Shown one piece after another: positions 36,228-44,086 of a stretch of 64,000 nt of DNA (position 1 is its first letter; each line of letters starts with the position of its first letter). Both the position numbers and the translations under genes were made by a program. The stretch covers positions 62,001 to 126,000 of the forward strand of contig NZ_VTPU01000001.1 in the NCBI RefSeq assembly GCF_008274785.1. The letters run 5' to 3'. The notes below the pieces were generated by a model. It saw only the letters and a list, made by a program, of their open reading frames with translations, had not been told where the DNA came from and did not search any database. This DNA comes from Halomonas eurihalina. Lineage in GTDB: Bacteria; Pseudomonadota; Gammaproteobacteria; Pseudomonadales; Halomonadaceae.

Positions 36228-36842
36228 TCATCGACGAATGCGACGGCTCAGCCAGCGCGTGACCAGATGAACAGGCAGATACAGCAGCAATGGCCAGGCC
36301 AGCATCAAGCCGATCAGGTAGACGACGGGATCAAGCAGGTTCTGCGGCGCCCCGAAGGGCCCATGCACCCAGTTAACGTTGCGCCAGGGTTCGGTCAACA
36401 GGAAAGCGGCCGGTACCGCCAGCCAGGTCAGCACGGTCTGCCAGACCAGCGCCCGGGGCGCATAGCCCAGACGCGCCACACCGACGCCGGCGACCAGCGG
36501 CAGAATCAGATGGTAGAGCGACAATAACCTCACGCCCAACGGCGTGTTCGCGTCGAACATATACTCGGTACCGCCGATGGGATGCCATCCGGATACCCAG
36601 GCGACGCCTGCATCCAGCGCCCAGAGGCTGCCCACCAGGGCAGTGGCCAGCCATTGCATGGAGATGATCAGCCGACTTTCGGCCCAAAGGCCCACCAACA
36701 GCAGAAAGTTGGCCAGGTTGCACAGCCAGAGATAGTTCTGGACGCCGACCTTGATGGCCACCGCCGGGGCCCAGAACAGTATCCACAGCGTGAAGACCAC
36801 CTTCAGCCACAGGGGCAGGCGCCCCCGCTGAACGACATTCAT
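36228..36842 (-). CDS. Small polytopic membrane protein coupled to tyrR
   Basis: Not assigned to a named function. The 204-residue product has about five to six hydrophobic segments: residues 11-30, 36-54, 60-77, 105-125, 132-152 and 175-192. It contains WVSGWHPIGGTEYMFD between segments and a basic C-terminus (TRWLSRRIRR). The ATG at 36842 overlaps the tyrR stop by four bases, so the two are made together. A possible transport or metabolite-sensing role linked to aromatic amino acids is only suggested by that coupling. Similar unannotated proteins could be checked for the same partner. Confidence 0.7.
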   Translation of the reverse strand: MNVVQRGRLPLWLKVVFTLWILFWAPAVAIKVGVQNYLWLCNLANFLLLVGLWAESRLIISMQWLATALVGSLWALDAGVAWVSGWHPIGGTEYMFDANTPLGVRLLSLYHLILPLVAGVGVARLGYAPRALVWQTVLTWLAVPAAFLLTEPWRNVNWVHGPFGAPQNLLDPVVYLIGLMLAWPLLLYLPVHLVTRWLSRRIRR

Positions 36843-38404
36843 GCCTCGTCTCCCCCGCCGATGCCATGACGCTTGAGCTTGTTGGCGATGGTGGTGTGCG
36901 AGACGCCCAAGCGTTTCGCCAATTGCCGACTCGACGGATTCTGAGGATAAAGCGTGGTCAACACCCGGCGCTCGACTTCGCCGAGGATATCGGCCAGCGA
37001 GCCATCCAGATCGATGCCGGCCAGCCCCGGCGCCTGCCCGACATCGGGAAGACGCAAGTGAGCGGGCTCGATGGTCCCGCCCTCGCACAGCGAGACGGCC
37101 TGGAAGAGCACGTTCTCCAATTGGCGCACATTACCCGGCCAATGATAGGCACACAGCCTGGCTACAGCAGCCGACGATAGACTCGGCAAGGGGCAGCCGA
37201 TCTGCCGTGCGGCGCGGTCAATGAAGTGTTCGGCCAAGGCCTCAATGCCATCCAGACAGTCGCGCAAGGGAGGAACCGTCAGGGTCAGCACATTGAGGCG
37301 GTGGTACAGATCCTGACGAAACCGTCCCTCGCCACACAGGCTGGGCAAGTCCTGCTGAGTGGCACAGATCACCCGCACATCCAGATAAGTCTCCTCGTCG
37401 CTGCCGACCCGGCGGAAACCGCCATCCTGCAAAAAGCGTAGCAGTTTGACCTGCATGCGCGGGCTGGTCTCGCCCACCTCATCGAGGAAGATGGTGCCAC
37501 CGGCGGTCAGTTCCAGCAGACCGAGCTTGCCCTCCGGGCGTGCCCCCTCGAAGGCCCCCGGGGCATAACCGAACAGCTCGGTCTCGACCATGGATTCCGG
37601 CAGGCCGGCACAGTTCAACGCCATGAACGGAGACTGCCCTCGCGCGCTGGCCAGATGACAGGCCCGCGCCAGCAGCTCCTTGCCGGTACCGGTTTCGCCC
37701 TGGATCAACAATGGCGCATCCAGCGGCGCCATGCGCCGTGCCTCGCGGATCAAGGCCTCGAGCCGGGGGCTCGACTGAAACAACGACTCGAAGCCCCGCG
37801 ACTCCTGGCGCTGCACATGATAGATGCGCTCGCCGATACGGTCGGCACGGTGCAGGGTCACCACGGCACCGGCCAGCGACGCCACATCCTCGAGGTTCTC
37901 GCGATGCAGCGGGGCGATGTCGGCGAGGTAGGTGGCATCATGCAGGCGAATACGCAGCCCATTGACCCGGGCATTGTTGCGCCGGATCAGCGCCGGCAGA
38001 TCCAGGTCGGGCAGATAACGGTCCAGCGACAGTCCCGGCACCTCATCGACACGCACGCCGAGCAATTGGCCCGCGGCACGATTGGCGGCCACCAGGTGCC
38101 CCTCCATGTCGATGGACATCACGGGATCGGAGAGCGATGACAGCAACGCATCGAGTTCCAGATGACGGCGCTCGCTGGGCATCAAGCTGACGCGACGTAC
38201 CCCGAACACGCCCGGCACCCGCTCCAGTTCGGGCCTCAGGGTGGTGAGCTGGGCATTGAGCAAGTTGGGGACATGCAGATAGATGGCATTGCCGTGCTCC
38301 CCGCCGACCTCGCCATGGGCCACGTTGAGCCCGTAGTCGGCGAAATGGGCGACGATATCGCGCAGGATACCGATCCGGTTCTGGCAATGAAATCTCAAGC
38401 GCAT
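36839..38404 (-). CDS. phhR: TyrR/PhhR-type aromatic amino acid regulator
   Basis: A 521-residue regulator with the TyrR layout: N-terminal ACT domain (MRLRFHCQNRIGILRDIVAH), PAS domain (DPVMSIDMEGHLVAANRAAG, residues about 85-150), AAA+ domain with Walker A GETGTGKE and LFGYAPGAFEGA, and a C-terminal helix-turn-helix (SRQLAKRLGVSHTTIANKLK). The GAFTGA loop needed to contact sigma-54 is altered to GAFEGA, as expected for TyrR proteins, which work with sigma-70. It faces phhABC across a 297-base region with two TyrR-like boxes, so it should activate phenylalanine hydroxylation. It starts the operon with the membrane gene. Confidence 0.94.
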   Translation of the reverse strand: MRLRFHCQNRIGILRDIVAHFADYGLNVAHGEVGGEHGNAIYLHVPNLLNAQLTTLRPELERVPGVFGVRRVSLMPSERRHLELDALLSSLSDPVMSIDMEGHLVAANRAAGQLLGVRVDEVPGLSLDRYLPDLDLPALIRRNNARVNGLRIRLHDATYLADIAPLHRENLEDVASLAGAVVTLHRADRIGERIYHVQRQESRGFESLFQSSPRLEALIREARRMAPLDAPLLIQGETGTGKELLARACHLASARGQSPFMALNCAGLPESMVETELFGYAPGAFEGARPEGKLGLLELTAGGTIFLDEVGETSPRMQVKLLRFLQDGGFRRVGSDEETYLDVRVICATQQDLPSLCGEGRFRQDLYHRLNVLTLTVPPLRDCLDGIEALAEHFIDRAARQIGCPLPSLSSAAVARLCAYHWPGNVRQLENVLFQAVSLCEGGTIEPAHLRLPDVGQAPGLAGIDLDGSLADILGEVERRVLTTLYPQNPSSRQLAKRLGVSHTTIANKLKRHGIGGGDEA

Positions 38405-38467
38405 GGAGGTCTCTTCGATGGGAAAGCGGGCGATGCAACATTCACCGTCAGGGCGACGTGACTCAAC

Positions 38468-38485
38468 TGTCAAGATAACGTGACA
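38468..38485. promoter_or_regulatory. TyrR-box candidate 1 in the phhR-phhA region
   Basis: TGTCAA-N6-GTGACA, containing the perfect dyad TGTCA-N8-TGACA, matches TGTAAA-N6-TTTACA at five and four positions. It lies 64 bases upstream of the phhR start, suited to autoregulation. Confidence 0.45.
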
Positions 38486-38550
38486 AAACACCCGCCACAA
38501 CGCGCGACACTCCACGCCGACCCGCCATCATGACCCACCCGATCGATATT

Positions 38551-38568
38551 CGTAACGTTTTCCTTACA
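38551..38568. promoter_or_regulatory. TyrR-box candidate 2 in the phhR-phhA region
   Basis: CGTAAC-N6-CTTACA contains the dyad GTAA-N8-TTAC and matches the TyrR consensus at four and five of six positions. It is 134 bases upstream of the phhA ATG, a plausible activator position. Confidence 0.5.
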
Positions 38569-38701
38569 CCTTTGGCCATGCCAGCGCATCTATCCGCGCT
38601 GTGCAGCACTGCCTTCGCCGTGCCGAGGCGCCTAGACTCAAAGATATTCCCGAAGACATTCCCCAGGGCCACAACAACCTCAATCCGCCACGGGAGACCT
38701 C

Positions 38702-39532
38702 ATGAAGGCACAAGACACCCCGATCACCAGCAAGACCGGCTACCGGGTCCACATGCCGGACGATGATGGATACATCACCTGGTCGACGCGCGAGAACGCC
38801 ACCTGGCAGACCCTCATGGAGCGGCAGCTCGCACTGGTCGAGGGGCGCGTATGCCGAGAATACCTGGATGGCCTCGAACGACTGGCCTTACCGCGGGACC
38901 GTGTCCCCCAGCTCGCCGACATCGACCACGTCCTCAGAGACGCCACCGGCTGGGAAACCGCCCAGGTACCGGCATTGATCCCCTTCGACACCTTCTTCGA
39001 GCTGCTCGCCGCCCGGCGCTTTCCAGTGGCCACCTTCATCCGTTCCCCCGAGGAAATGGATTACCTCAAGGAACCCGACATCTTCCACGAGATCTTCGGC
39101 CACTGTCCGATGCTCACCAACCCGGCCTTCGCCGAGTTCACCGCCACCTATGGCCGACTGGGGCTGAATGCCACGCCGAAGGAGCGCATCTACCTGGCAC
39201 GCCTGTACTGGATGACCGTGGAGTTCGGCCTGGTCGACACCGCCGAGGGCCGGCGCATCTATGGCGGCGGCATCATCTCCTCGCCCAAGGAGACATTGCA
39301 CGCCCTGTCCGACACTCCGCTCCATGCGCCCTTTGACCCCATGGACGCCCTGCGCACCCCCTATCGCATCGACATTCTCCAGCCGCTCTACTATGTATTG
39401 GACAGCCTGGAGACCCTGCACGAACTGTCGGAACGCGACATCATGGGCATGGTCCACGAGGCCATGGAGCTGGGACTCTTCGAGCCGCGCTTTCCGCCCA
39501 AGCCGAAGCCGACCGAAGCCGCCAGCGCCTGA
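38702..39532 (+). CDS. phhA: Phenylalanine 4-monooxygenase
   Basis: PhhA hydroxylates phenylalanine to tyrosine with tetrahydropterin, O2 and non-haem iron. The 276-residue enzyme has the iron ligands His129 and His134 ([10 protein letters not shown]) and Glu174 ([10 protein letters not shown]), and the [17 protein letters not shown] and [14 protein letters not shown] segments. It has no ACT regulatory domain, as usual for bacterial forms. GGGAGACCTC precedes the ATG. It begins the phhABC operon, with phhB 47 bases downstream. Confidence 0.97.
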   Translation: MKAQDTPITSKTGYRVHMPDDDGYITWSTRENATWQTLMERQLALVEGRVCREYLDGLERLALPRDRVPQLADIDHVLRDATGWETAQVPALIPFDTFFELLAARRFPVATFIRSPEEMDYLKEPDIFHEIFGHCPMLTNPAFAEFTATYGRLGLNATPKERIYLARLYWMTVEFGLVDTAEGRRIYGGGIISSPKETLHALSDTPLHAPFDPMDALRTPYRIDILQPLYYVLDSLETLHELSERDIMGMVHEAMELGLFEPRFPPKPKPTEAASA

Positions 39533-39579
39533 TCGCGAGCATGGCACCATTTTCCTGCAACAACCCACGAGGAGCCGAA

Positions 39580-39918
39580 ATGAGCGAGCTTTCCGAACAA
39601 CAGTGCGAAGCCTGCAGCTGGGATGCGCCCCACGTCACTGACGACGAGATCGAGACCTACCGCCGTGAGGTTCCCGAGTGGCAGATCGTCGAGCGCGATG
39701 GCATCATGCAACTGGAGCGGAGCTATAAGTTCCGCAACTTCCGTCAGGCCCTGGCGTTCACCAACGAGGTTGGCGAAATCGCCGAGCAGGCAGGGCATCA
39801 CCCCGCGCTGCTGACCGAGTGGGGCAAGGTCACCGTGACCTGGTGGTCCCACGAGATGAAGGGCCTGCACAAGAACGATTTCATTCTTGCCGCCAGAACC
39901 GACGAGGTAGCGAAGTAA
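39580..39918 (+). CDS. phhB: Pterin-4a-carbinolamine dehydratase
   Basis: PhhB recycles the 4a-carbinolamine formed by PhhA. The 112-residue protein shows the PCD signature with its three His: [13 protein letters not shown] and [13 protein letters not shown], plus [17 protein letters not shown]. The ATG at 39580 follows GAGGAGCCGAA; the longer in-frame ATG at 39541 lacks a ribosome site. Its stop directly abuts the phhC ATG (TAAATG). Confidence 0.96.
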   Translation: MSELSEQQCEACSWDAPHVTDDEIETYRREVPEWQIVERDGIMQLERSYKFRNFRQALAFTNEVGEIAEQAGHHPALLTEWGKVTVTWWSHEMKGLHKNDFILAARTDEVAK

Positions 39919-41106
39919 ATGTTCGAGCAAATTGAGCGGGTCCCCGGGGATGCCATCCTCGGGCTCATCGAGGCCTTCAAGAAGGACACCAACCCCCAGA
40001 AGGTCGATCTCGGCGTCGGCGTCTACCGTGACGCCCAGGGCAACACGCCAGTGATGCGCGCGGTCAAGGCCGCCGAGGACCTGCTGCTCAAGAACGAGAC
40101 CACCAAGACCTACATCGGTTCTCACGGCGATCCGCGCTACGGCCAGGCGGTACTGCCCCTGGTGCTCGGCGAAGGCTCACCGGTACTCGAGGCCGGCCGC
40201 GCCAGCGCCACCCAGTCACCCGGCGGTACCGGCGCCCTGCGCCTGGCGGCAGACTTCATCGCCACCCAGCTACCGGGCAAGGACGTCTGGGTCAGTGACC
40301 CGACCTGGCCGAACCATCTGGGCATCTTCCCGGCCGCGGGTCTCACCCTGAAGAAGTATCCCTACGTCGACGCCGAGAACCGTCTCGACTTCGACGGCAT
40401 GCTGGCCGCGCTCAAGGAGATTCCCGAGGGTGACGTGGTGCTGCTTCACGCTTGCTGCCACAACCCCACCGGCTTCGATCTCTCCCGCGAGCAGTGGGGC
40501 CAGGTTCTCGAGGTGGTCAAGCAGCGCAACCTGCTGCCGCTGGTCGATTTCGCCTACCAGGGCTTCGGTGAAGGGCTCGACGAAGACGCCTATGGGCCGC
40601 GCCTGCTGGCCGAGAACCTCGACGAGGTGATCATCACCAGTTCGTGCTCGAAGAATTTCGGCATCTACTGCGAGCGCACCGGCTGCTTGATCATGGTCGC
40701 CAAGGACAACGAGCAAATGGAGAACGTGCGCTCGCAGGTCGCCATCGTGGCTCGCGAGAACTACTCCAACCCGCCGGCCCACGGCGGCGCCATCGTCGCC
40801 GAGATTCTCCATTCGGCCGAGCTTTCCGCCATCTGGCACGAGGAGCTCACCGAAATGCGCGACCGCATCAACACCCTGCGCCGCGATTTCGTCGAGGCCT
40901 TGAAGCCCTATGGCCTGGATCAGAAGTATGCCTGCGTCGCCGAACAACGCGGCATGTTCTCCTACACCGGCCTGACGCCGGAACAGGTAGACCGCCTACG
41001 CAATGAATTCGGCATCTACATGGTCCGCTCCGGCCGCGCCAACGTCGCCGGTTTCTCCCAGGAGAACCTGCCCTACCTGGCCAAGGCGATCGCTGCGGTC
41101 AACTGA
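39919..41106 (+). CDS. phhC: Aromatic amino acid aminotransferase
   Basis: A 395-residue class-I PLP transaminase of the AspC/TyrB group. Its first residues MFEQIERVPGDAILGLIEAF, the TQSPGGTGALRLAADF region, LLHACCHNPTGFDLS, the PLP Lys in SSCSKNFGIYCERTG and the substrate Arg in MVRSGRANVAG are all present. From its place in phhABC it should convert tyrosine to 4-hydroxyphenylpyruvate, the Hpd substrate, though aspartate activity is possible. A strong terminator follows. Confidence 0.95.
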   Translation: MFEQIERVPGDAILGLIEAFKKDTNPQKVDLGVGVYRDAQGNTPVMRAVKAAEDLLLKNETTKTYIGSHGDPRYGQAVLPLVLGEGSPVLEAGRASATQSPGGTGALRLAADFIATQLPGKDVWVSDPTWPNHLGIFPAAGLTLKKYPYVDAENRLDFDGMLAALKEIPEGDVVLLHACCHNPTGFDLSREQWGQVLEVVKQRNLLPLVDFAYQGFGEGLDEDAYGPRLLAENLDEVIITSSCSKNFGIYCERTGCLIMVAKDNEQMENVRSQVAIVARENYSNPPAHGGAIVAEILHSAELSAIWHEELTEMRDRINTLRRDFVEALKPYGLDQKYACVAEQRGMFSYTGLTPEQVDRLRNEFGIYMVRSGRANVAGFSQENLPYLAKAIAAVN

Positions 41107-41158
41107 GTTCACCAGGGTATCTCCCGGTCCGCCCGGCGGCACTGCCGGGCGCGACACG

Positions 41159-41195
41159 AAAGGCCTCGTCGGCACGCACCGACGAGGCCTTTTTC
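41159..41195. terminator. Bidirectional terminator between phhC and dadA
   Basis: AAAGGCCTCGTCGG pairs with CCGACGAGGCCTTT around a six-base loop and is followed by TTC on the plus strand within a T run; the A-rich left arm gives a T run on the minus strand. A second short hairpin (GCCCGGC/GCCGGGC) precedes it at 41131-41150. Confidence 0.85.
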
Positions 41196-41213
41196 ATGCT
41201 ACGGCATCATGTC

Positions 41214-42473
41214 TCAAGCCGCGTATCGCGATACGCCCAGCCCGGCGGGATCGATGGCGGTGTCACGCCCGTCGAGCAGGTCGGCCAGCAACTGGGCACT
41301 GCCGCAGCTCATGGTCCATCCCAGGGTGCCGTGACCGGTATTCAACCATAGGTTGCCGTACTTGGTAGCTCCGATGATCGGTGTGGAATCCGGCGTCATC
41401 GGACGCAGCCCTGCCCAGAATTCCGCCTTGGCCACATCCCCGCCTTCGGGGAACACATCGCGTACCACCATGCCGATGGTCGCACGTCGTTTCTCCAGCA
41501 AGCTCAGGTCATAGGAGGCCAGCTCCGCGGTGCCGCCGACACGAATGCGGTCATCGAAGCGCGAAATCGCCACCTTGAAGGTCTCGTCCATCACCGTGGA
41601 CTGCGGCGCGCCACCATCGTCGACGACCGGCACGGTCAGGCTGTAGCCCTTGACGGGATAGATCGGCAGGCGAATATCGAGATCCTTGACCAGGAAAGGC
41701 GAATAACTGCCCAGGCAGACCACATAAGAATCGGCAGTCAACTCGCCGGCGCTGGTCACCACGCTCTCGATGCCGCTTCCGCCGCGTTTGAGACGCTGGA
41801 TATCGACATTGAAGCGGAACGACACGCCCAATTGCTCGCGGCAGTAATCGGCCAGCCGATTGGTGAAGAGATGGCAGTCGCCGGTCTGGTCATCGGGCAG
41901 ATGCAGGCCACCGACAAACTTGCCGGGTACCCGGGCCAGTGCCGGTTCCACGACCTTGATCGCTTCGGCGTCGAGCAGGTCGTGGCGTACGCCGCACTGC
42001 TCGAGTACCTGCATGTCCTTGGCCACCGCCTCGACCTGGCTCTCGTGGCGAAAGAGCTGCAGCAGGCCCCGCTGACGATCCTCATAGCGGATCCCCGTAT
42101 CGGCGCGCAGCGCATCGATGCAGGCCCGGCTATGCTCGGCGATACGCACCATGCGCTCCTTGTTCACCGCATACCGCTCGGCATTACAATTACCGAACAT
42201 GCGCAGCATGAAGCGCGCCATGGTTGGGTCCATCCGGGGCTGGACCTTGAGCGGCGCATGTTCCTGGAACATCCACTTCACGGCCTTTTGCGGAATACCC
42301 GGCGCCGCCCAGGGCGAGGAAAAGCCGAAGGACACCTGGCCGGCGTTGCCATAGCTGGTCTCCATGGCCGGCGATGGCTGACGGTCCACCACCGTCACCT
42401 CATGCCCCTGTCGCGCGAGGTAGTAGGCACTGGTCACCCCAACAACACCACTACCCAGAATCAATACCTTCAT
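41214..42473 (-). CDS. dadA: D-amino acid dehydrogenase small subunit
   Basis: DadA is a membrane-associated flavoprotein that oxidises D-amino acids, chiefly D-alanine, to keto acids and passes electrons to the respiratory chain. The 419-residue protein opens with the FAD-binding MKVLILGSGVVGVTSAYYLA and contains MLRMFGNCNAERYAVNKERM, ETFKVAISRFDDRIRVGGTAEL and the C-terminal LWLNTGHGTLGWTMSCGSA. The ATG at 42473 is preceded by GAAGGGGGAG. No dadX racemase is adjacent. A 190-base AT-rich region with two dyads lies upstream. Confidence 0.95.
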   Translation of the reverse strand: MKVLILGSGVVGVTSAYYLARQGHEVTVVDRQPSPAMETSYGNAGQVSFGFSSPWAAPGIPQKAVKWMFQEHAPLKVQPRMDPTMARFMLRMFGNCNAERYAVNKERMVRIAEHSRACIDALRADTGIRYEDRQRGLLQLFRHESQVEAVAKDMQVLEQCGVRHDLLDAEAIKVVEPALARVPGKFVGGLHLPDDQTGDCHLFTNRLADYCREQLGVSFRFNVDIQRLKRGGSGIESVVTSAGELTADSYVVCLGSYSPFLVKDLDIRLPIYPVKGYSLTVPVVDDGGAPQSTVMDETFKVAISRFDDRIRVGGTAELASYDLSLLEKRRATIGMVVRDVFPEGGDVAKAEFWAGLRPMTPDSTPIIGATKYGNLWLNTGHGTLGWTMSCGSAQLLADLLDGRDTAIDPAGLGVSRYAA

Positions 42474-42582
42474 GCTCCCCCTTCCTCTTGTGCTTGTTGC
42501 CATGGACGAGAAGCCACCGGGGCAATCCGGTGCCTCGGGAGAGCAGTATAGAGATGACAGACAGGCCATTATTCTGTTTTTA

Positions 42583-42657
42583 CTTATCAAAAAAGCCGAT
42601 AAGATCAAAATACTAAAAGTACATAACTTTAAATACTGCAAATATGCATATTTAAAG
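42583..42657. promoter_or_regulatory. AT-rich dyad region upstream of dadA
   Basis: Within 75 AT-rich bases lie CTTATC/GATAAG (42583-42588 and 42598-42603) and CTTTAAATA/TATTTAAAG (42627-42635 and 42649-42657), the latter enclosing the palindrome AAATATGCATATTT. It contrasts with the GC-rich surroundings. It could hold the dadA promoter and an Lrp-like site, or end the MATE transcript. Confidence 0.4.
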
Positions 42658-42663
42658 ACGATT

Positions 42664-44019
42664 TCACTCCGAGTATTCTGCCATGCGCCGTCGTGGGCTC
42701 GAAAGCACCCGACGCAACAAGCCCCAGGCTGCCAGGCCCGCCAACACGTTGCCCACGGCCGCACCCATCGCCAGCCCCGTCAAACCGGCCAGCCAGCTAC
42801 CGACCCACAGGCAAGGCAGATAAAACACGAATAGCCGCGCCGCAGACATCACCATGGCTCGCAACGGCCAACCTAGGGCATTGCCGGCGGATACCACCAG
42901 CATGCAAACGCCCAGGGCGGCGTAGCTCGGCAGCATGAAGCGCACCAGCACGGCCAGGTCGCCGCGCACCTCGGGGTTGCCCGACAGGGCCTGAGCCACC
43001 CAGGGCGAGGCCACCGCCAGAACCAGGCCCAGGGCCAATTGCCAGATCACCACGACGCGCAATGCCAGCCTCAACAACTGGTGCACCTGAGCCCAGTCCC
43101 CGGCACCGTAACAGCGCCCCAGCCAGGGCGGGAGCGACATCGTCATGGCCAGGACCACCATCAGCGACACCGTCTCCAGGCGATTGGCCAACCCCCAGGC
43201 CGCCACCTGGGCCTCGCCGAGGTTCGCCACCGCCGAAATGGCCAACATCGCTGCCAGGGGTGGCATCAACTGGCTGATCATTGCCGGCCCCGCGATGCCA
43301 GCAAAGGGGCGTAAAGAAAGACGCATCTCGCCCATGAGCCCTCGGCTCGAGAGCCAGTCCTTCCCCATCAACCGCCAGCCCAGTACCACCAGCCCCAGAG
43401 TAAACGCCAGTACCGTGGCGATAGCAGCACCGGGCAGGCCCAGGCCAGACCAGGAACCGACACCAAAGATCAGCAAGGGGTCAAGCGCCAGATTGGCAAG
43501 GCTGGTCACAACCATCAACACGCCCGGCAAGCGCGTATTGCCATGCGCCCGGAACAGGCTGTAACCGAAATACAGACAGGCTCCCAGCCAGGCGGACAGC
43601 AATTGGGGATTCCAATAGGAACGAATCAGTGTCAGCGATTCGGGCTTCGCTCCCAGGCGCAGGAAGATGGGGGCCTGGATCCACCACAATACCAGCGCCA
43701 GCAGCGCGATCACGACGGTGCCGCTGAGCAGCACCAGGCTGCCCAGGCGTCTCGCCCGGGCCTGCTCGCCGGCGCCCAGGGCACGCGATATCAAGGCGGC
43801 AATGGCAATTCCCATCCCCACCTGGATGCCGATGATCAAAAAGCTCAACGGAAAGGTGAAGGACTGCGCGGCCAGCGGGGCCGTGCCCAACCGCGCAATG
43901 AAGGCGCTGTCGACCAACTGGAAACCGAGAAGGGACAGCACGCCAATCGCCATCGGCCAGGTCTGGCGCCATAGCGTCAGGCCCAACGATGGCCGGGGGG
44001 CAGTATCAGTACGACTCAC
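42664..44019 (-). CDS. MATE family efflux transporter
   Basis: A 451-residue protein with 12 hydrophobic segments in two halves. MATE positions are visible in the first half: VLSLLGFQLVDSAFIARLGT, LAAQSFTFPLSFLIIG, LISRALGAG and GNTRLPGVLMVVTSLANLALDPLLIFG. The closest general type is the DinF-like branch. MATE proteins expel cationic drugs or metabolites using H+ or Na+. A GTG start at 44019 is used, with CGGAG five bases upstream. It lies 67 bases downstream of the EAL gene and upstream of dadA, with no evident functional link. Confidence 0.92.
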   Translation of the reverse strand: MSRTDTAPRPSLGLTLWRQTWPMAIGVLSLLGFQLVDSAFIARLGTAPLAAQSFTFPLSFLIIGIQVGMGIAIAALISRALGAGEQARARRLGSLVLLSGTVVIALLALVLWWIQAPIFLRLGAKPESLTLIRSYWNPQLLSAWLGACLYFGYSLFRAHGNTRLPGVLMVVTSLANLALDPLLIFGVGSWSGLGLPGAAIATVLAFTLGLVVLGWRLMGKDWLSSRGLMGEMRLSLRPFAGIAGPAMISQLMPPLAAMLAISAVANLGEAQVAAWGLANRLETVSLMVVLAMTMSLPPWLGRCYGAGDWAQVHQLLRLALRVVVIWQLALGLVLAVASPWVAQALSGNPEVRGDLAVLVRFMLPSYAALGVCMLVVSAGNALGWPLRAMVMSAARLFVFYLPCLWVGSWLAGLTGLAMGAAVGNVLAGLAAWGLLRRVLSSPRRRMAEYSE

Positions 44020-44086
44020 AATGACTCCGGGCGATGCTCGAAAACGGCCATTCTACGTCATCTTGCAAGGCAACCGCGGGTCGAGT

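Noticed and set aside
36839..38404. Classifying the regulator as a sigma-54 activator because of its AAA+ domain
   Set aside because: The GAFTGA loop is altered (GAFEGA) and the ACT-PAS-AAA-HTH order is that of TyrR/PhhR, which work with sigma-70.
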